Below are positions 51,101 through 57,100 of a stretch of DNA of 64,000 nucleotides, piece by piece. The DNA comes from Lucinisca nassula. Lineage: Eukaryota; Mollusca; Bivalvia; Lucinida; Lucinidae. A model generated the notes under the pieces. That model was not told the origin of the DNA. It saw only the letters and a list, made by a program, of their open reading frames with translations, and ran no database searches. The position numbers and the translations under genes were made by a program. The stretch is from NCBI GenBank assembly GCA_963580285.1, contig OY757021.1:94785221-94849220 (forward strand). Reading direction: 5' to 3'. How positions within the stretch are numbered: position 1 is the stretch's first letter; each line of letters begins with the position of its first letter.

Positions 51101-54100
51101 TCGTTAAACCTCAAATCAAACAAGCCACCAGATTTGTTGCCCACCAGATCTGTTTCTGTCTCGTTAAGACGTTAATCAGTGTCATGATGAAACACAGATA
51201 AACCTAAACACAATAGATTTATAGAAGTAAACTTGTAAGACAGGTAAAGGGAATTGTCCTCTGACAGTTCTTGTTCTTTCAGACATAACTAAGAAGTCCA
51301 CTTCGAGATCCTCTGGTATGTTTGAACCTAGTCACGCAAGCTTTTGTGTCAGCCCCGTCCATGACCTAGACCATGATGCTCAGCATGGAATAATGTCCCC
51401 TATACCATTTGAAGGGCTTTCTCCTGAAGGGGCAATAGGAGGAGGCGGGCAGCCTAATTTCGCAGAAAGTCCAGGGTTCTCACCAATCCGGGCTCCAAAA
51501 ACACCTATTAGAAAGCTTATGAGGCAGAGCCAAGAAGAGTCCTATATACAAGGTAATATACTTGTAGTGATGCCTGCTTTAAGTTTTCAGTCTGTTTGTC
51601 TGTCTGTCTTGTTGGTCCATCAACTCTAGCATCAACCCATTGTTTAAGGGGAATGGGCACCCCTGGCAGATTTTTCTGCCATTTTTCAAATCAAACTTCA
51701 AACTTTCAGGACTTCCTGTACACATCTCTATAAGCCCTGTCCCACTGAAACAGGGGTCTACTCTTAAAGGAAAGAATTTGCTCCTCAGGAGCAAATTCTT
51801 TCCTTTAAGAGTTGACCCCTATTGACATGGGAGACAAAAATACTTTTGCAAGAGTTGCCTGCCCTGAAGGTGTTCCCATTCCCCTTAAGTCCATTTCTTA
51901 AGAACTACATTAACACATGGTACATAGCCTTCTGGGGAATCTTTGTACTGAATTTCTCTACTTTGGCAAGCCAAGTGCGCAATAAATCTTTAAACCATGG
52001 TTTGAACTTGATACCCCTGTTGGAAGTTTTCAAACTAGGATTTGAAAACAAACTTCATACCATAGTTTCAAAGAAAAAATGCACAATAATTCTTTAAACC
52101 ATGGTTTCAACTTTCAAACTGGCATTTTAAAAGTAGTTTCATAACCTTTGAGCCTGATTTGGGTAAAAACACAGTGTAAAAGTCAATTGTGAACGGTGGG
52201 TAAAAAGACAGTGTCTACTTCAATTGTAATAGTTTAATTTTTGTCATGCTGATTAAAGTAATTTTGCCACACCCATTTCTGACTTTCAACCAATCAGATT
52301 ACTTGATGCTATTTATTTCTATAAATTCACCAATCGAATGACAGTGATGATCCAGGTCATAGCTTCTTTCTTTGCAAAAAATCTGTAACAGGATAGTTTT
52401 CAGCAGTCTTTTATAAAGCATGTTAAATAGTTGTCCTGCTGAACCCGGATACGTCTTAGCTTTCAAACAATGTAGATCCAGATCAGATGACTTCTTTGCT
52501 TTCAAACAATGTAGATCCAGATCAGATGGCTTCTGAAGAAGCCATCTGATCAGGATCTTCATTGTTTGTCATTATACCCCCGGCATACTATGTATGCCGA
52601 AGGGGTATATAGTTTTTGTCTTTTCTGTGTGTGTGTAAACTTTTCTGTGTGTGTGTGTGTAAACTTTTTTTGTGTCAAAGATTTCTCAGGAACTACTATA
52701 CCTAGAAACTTGTTATATTTGCTACTGAGATGTGTATTTTGTGGGTTACCTTAAATTTTGTGTCAAAGATTTCTCAGGAACTACTGTACCTAGACACTCG
52801 AAATTTGGTACAAACAACATGCATAACTAGTTGTATTGTGGGAAAGAAAATTGGGGCTGTGGGTCCAGGTTCTTTAGAGTTATTCCCGTTTGTTATATTT
52901 GCTACTGAGATGTGTATTTTGTGAGTTACCTTAAATTTTGTGTCAAAGATTTCTCAGGAACTACTCTACCTAGAAAATTAAAATTTGGTACAAACGACAT
53001 GCATTACTAGTTGTATTGTGGGAAAGAAAATTGGGGCTGTGGGGCCAGGTTCTTTAGAGTTATTCCCCTTTGTTATATTTGCTTCTGAGATGTGTATTTT
53101 ATGAGTTACCTTAAATTTTGTGTCAAAGATTTCTCAGGAACTACTGTACCTAGAAACTTGAAATTTGGTACAAACAACATGCATAACTAGTTGTATTGTG
53201 GGAAAGAAAATTGGGGCTATGAGGCCAGGTTCTTTAGAGTTATTCCCCTTTGTTATATTTGCTACTGAGATGTGTATTTTGTGAGTTACCTTAAATTTTG
53301 TGTCAAAGATTTCTCAGGAACTACTGTACCTAGACACTCGAAATTTGGTACTAACAACATGCATAACTAGTTGTATTCTGGGAAAGAAAATTGGGGCTGT
53401 GGGGCCAGGTTCTTTAGAGTAATTCCCCTTTGTTATATTTGCTACTGAGATGTGTATTTTGTGAGTTACCTTAAATTTTGTGTCAAAGATTTCTCAGGAA
53501 CTACTGCACCTAGAAACTTGAAATTTGGTACAAACAACATGCATAACAAGTTGTATTGTGGGAAAGAAAATTTGGGCTGTGGGGCCAGGTGCTTTAGAGT
53601 TATTCCTCTTTGTTATATTTGCTACTGAGATGTGTATTTTGTGAGTTACCTTAAATTTTGTGAAGATTTTTCAGGAACTAAGCTACCGATGGCTTTGGCC
53701 GGGGGTATTAGTGAGCATATGCTCACTTCATAGTCTAGTTCAGTTTATGAATTTGTTGCAATGATTTGCATCAAGAAATCTGATTAGTTGATAATTAGTG
53801 GTGGGTGTGGCATATTTAAATATTCAGCCGGTCAAGGGTTAAATACAGTACAACGATATGCTCTTCTGTTGCAAATAGTGCAAGTGTAACTCCAGAGGAG
53901 AAGCCATCTGATCTGGATCTTCACTGTTTGTTAGTCATTTGATGAATTTTGAGAAGTAAATTACATCAAACAATTTGATTGGTTGATAATCAAATATGGG
54001 TGGCAAACTTATTTTATTCAACAGAACAAGGGTTAATGGGTATACATTTGAGCGAGTTTACAACAGAACCTACAAGACTGGTGCAAGCAACAAAGATGGA

Positions 54101-57100
54101 TCAGCCTGCACATCCACACTATCTGAACTGTCTTCGTGGCTTGCATTAGCCTTCTCTGGCCTCTGGGCTATTCAAAGATCAACAAATAAAGACCATAGCA
54201 ATGGATAAGGTAGGGGTGGTTGGGTGAGGCAAAGGTGACATGTATCTTGCATCACTGGGGCATCCAACTGATATTGGATTGCGGTTGGATAAGACCTGCT
54301 GTCCTTGCAGCAGGTAGAGGGGGAGCATTGTTACTTCTTCTGTCTCTACACTTCCATTCATTTTCATCTTTCTCCCTTGTCTCTCACTTTCATCTCTTCT
54401 ACTATCTCTTTTATCCCTTTTCTCCATGACACAAAATGACCCACAAGGGTTGATGTGTCGTTAAACCCAAAACAATCAATGGATAAGGTAAGTATTTTAT
54501 GGAGAGTGGACAAAAACTATCCATCAGTTATCACAAAATACCTTATCTGTTGCTATGAAAGCCTGGTCATACTGGCTTTATGCACAGGCTGGTCGGAAGC
54601 TGCTGGTGCTACATGTCTTATTGTAGGTTTTGTCATGTGCTGCTTCTTTAAAATTACCTGCAACACACTTGGATACAGTTAAGATCCCTAATAATTTGGA
54701 CAGCTTGAGAACTTGGGTTAATTCTCCTAAGATATTAGCAAATTTGTTTCATGATCTAGCAAGGAGTCAAAAAGTGCAGACGGAATGCCAAACAGTGTAG
54801 ACCCTGATCAGAGTTCAGGAGCAGTCTGATCTCGGTTTGCACTGTTTGCTTAGGCCTGCCTGTCTCAATACTTATGATCATTGTGGTATTTCTTAAAAGA
54901 AATAAAGACATTTTCACAGACTATCATAAAATCTTTACCATACTTGTTGCATTTCAGATCCTGTGATTAAATGACTCTGAAAACTTGTATAAAGTAATAT
55001 TCCTGGTTTTATTGTTCTGTGCTTTTTCCCCAGATGATGCAGTTGCTTCAGATGAAGAATCAGGGCCAATAACTCCTGTCACAATCAACTCTGGTGTCTC
55101 AAATAATTCGCTTACCCCAGTGGACTGTCTGTCTCCTATTCACAAAACACCAAAACAAAGAACTTCCACTTTCATCCTGAAGTCATACAGCTGTAACGAC
55201 TTAGAACATACAGCTATGGACTTTGAAACTGCCGCAAAACCAAAAACTGTGCGGCTTCCAGGTGACATAATGATTTCTAGTATGTGTGAAACAAGAGATT
55301 TCTCAATGTCTGATATGGATTATCCAGATGAAACACAACACAGAACAAGTCTATCCAATCAGGATACAGGATATCAGACTTCCAGTTTGCAGTCAACCAA
55401 TCCAGAGTCAGCTTCTCTACACACAAACTTGACCAGTCAATTTGGTTCTTTACCATTAAATTCAACCAATCAGGACTTAGTGTTTCATACTAGTCATTTA
55501 ACAGCAAATCAAGACAGGTCTGCGCCACCAGTTTTGAATCTGACTCAACAAATGAAGGCAATGAAAAGCCAAGAAGAGGTGCACAGAGATAGTCCTAACA
55601 CTTCAGTCAGTAAACAGCTATTCCCAAAGGAAGATAAAATTGCCAAAAATTTATTTTCGAGCCTAGAGGACTCGGATATTGAAGATACTCCTAATCCTAA
55701 ATTACATTCAGAAAACAGGATGAGATTTGACTATAATGATAGTGCTTTGCCTGATGAGTCAGTTAATTTTTCAAACAATTTGCCATTTTCACGCTTTAAG
55801 ACAAGAAACCAGGACTCAGAGTTTCAGGAAGACGTCGTCATATCAAGAGCTAAAGAGACTCTGGCAATGGCGAGCAGTTTTTATCCAAAAGAAAGGCTGG
55901 ATAAGGCAGTTCCGGTAGTTGGGGATAGTATGGATTTTGCAATATCATCACCTCAGAAACAGTTTTGCAGTGCACGACGAACAGAACAGTCAGCAAGTAA
56001 GTAGGTTAGATGTGGCTAAAATGTTGTGGTCTGTCATCAGTCTAGGCATGTGTCCAGTGATGAGTTAAATTGCCAATCATGGTTTGTCGTCTGCTGGTAA
56101 CTTCAAAAGACATTTTTTCAGGAGCAGTCTGATCTGGGACCGTACTGTTTGCCTGTAGGCACAAATATGGTTAGATATGGCTATAATTTTGTGGTCTGTA
56201 ATCAGAGTAGGCATCTGACCAGTGATCAATATAACCCATAAAATGCCAATCATGACAGTTGTCGTCTGCTTTGTCGTCTGCTGGTAACCTGTAAAAGTCA
56301 TTTTTGCAAGACTTAGGAGCAGTCTGATCCAGGTCCACTTTGTTTGCCTGTATGCACAAATGTGTTTGAAAAAGTTTGTAAGAATATGCTGCAGAGGACA
56401 TAAGCAGATGACATTTTTATATGCAGTTTTTCGTGGCATCTCATCACGAAAACATGCCTATCTAATTTTGACCCTTTAAACCCCACTTTTATTATACCCC
56501 CGGCATACGAAGTATGCCATGGGGGTATATAGTTTTTGTCTTTTCCGTCTGTCTGTCTGTCTGTCCGTAAACAATTATTTTGTGTCAAAGATATCTCAGG
56601 AACTGCTTCACATAGAAACTTGAAATTTTGCACACATGATCAGTATGACTACTTGTATTGTGGGAAAGAAAATAAGGGCCAAGGGGTCAGGCCTTTTAGA
56701 GTTATTTCCCTTTGTAGTTCTTGCTGTTTAATAGTGTATATTTTTATTTTGTGTCAAAGATTTCTCAATAACTACTGTACATAGAAACTTGAAATTTTGC
56801 AAACATGATCAGTATGACTAGTTGTATTGTGGGAAAGAAAATAACGGCCAAGGGGTCAGGCCTTTTAGAGATATTTCCCTTTGTAGTTCTTGTTTCAGCT
56901 GAGGTGATGGCACTGGCCAATTATTTTGTGTCAAAGATATCTCAGGAACTGCTTCACATAGAAACTTGAAATTTTGCACACATGATCAGTATGACTACTT
57001 GTATTGTGGGAAAGAAAATAAGGGCTAAGGGGTCAGGCCTTTTAGAGTTATTTCCCTTTGTAGTTCTTGCTGTTTAATAGTGTATATTTTTATTTTGTGT

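Noticed and set aside
52600..53700. CRISPR-like array from the regular 180-bp spacing
   Set aside because: There are no unique spacers; whole units repeat head to tail, and the setting is eukaryotic.
54985..55033. Separate gene starting with a hydrophobic signal-like peptide at 54985
   Set aside because: The hydrophobic run is intron 10 text; a polypyrimidine tract and ccccag at 55033 give an in-phase bora acceptor.
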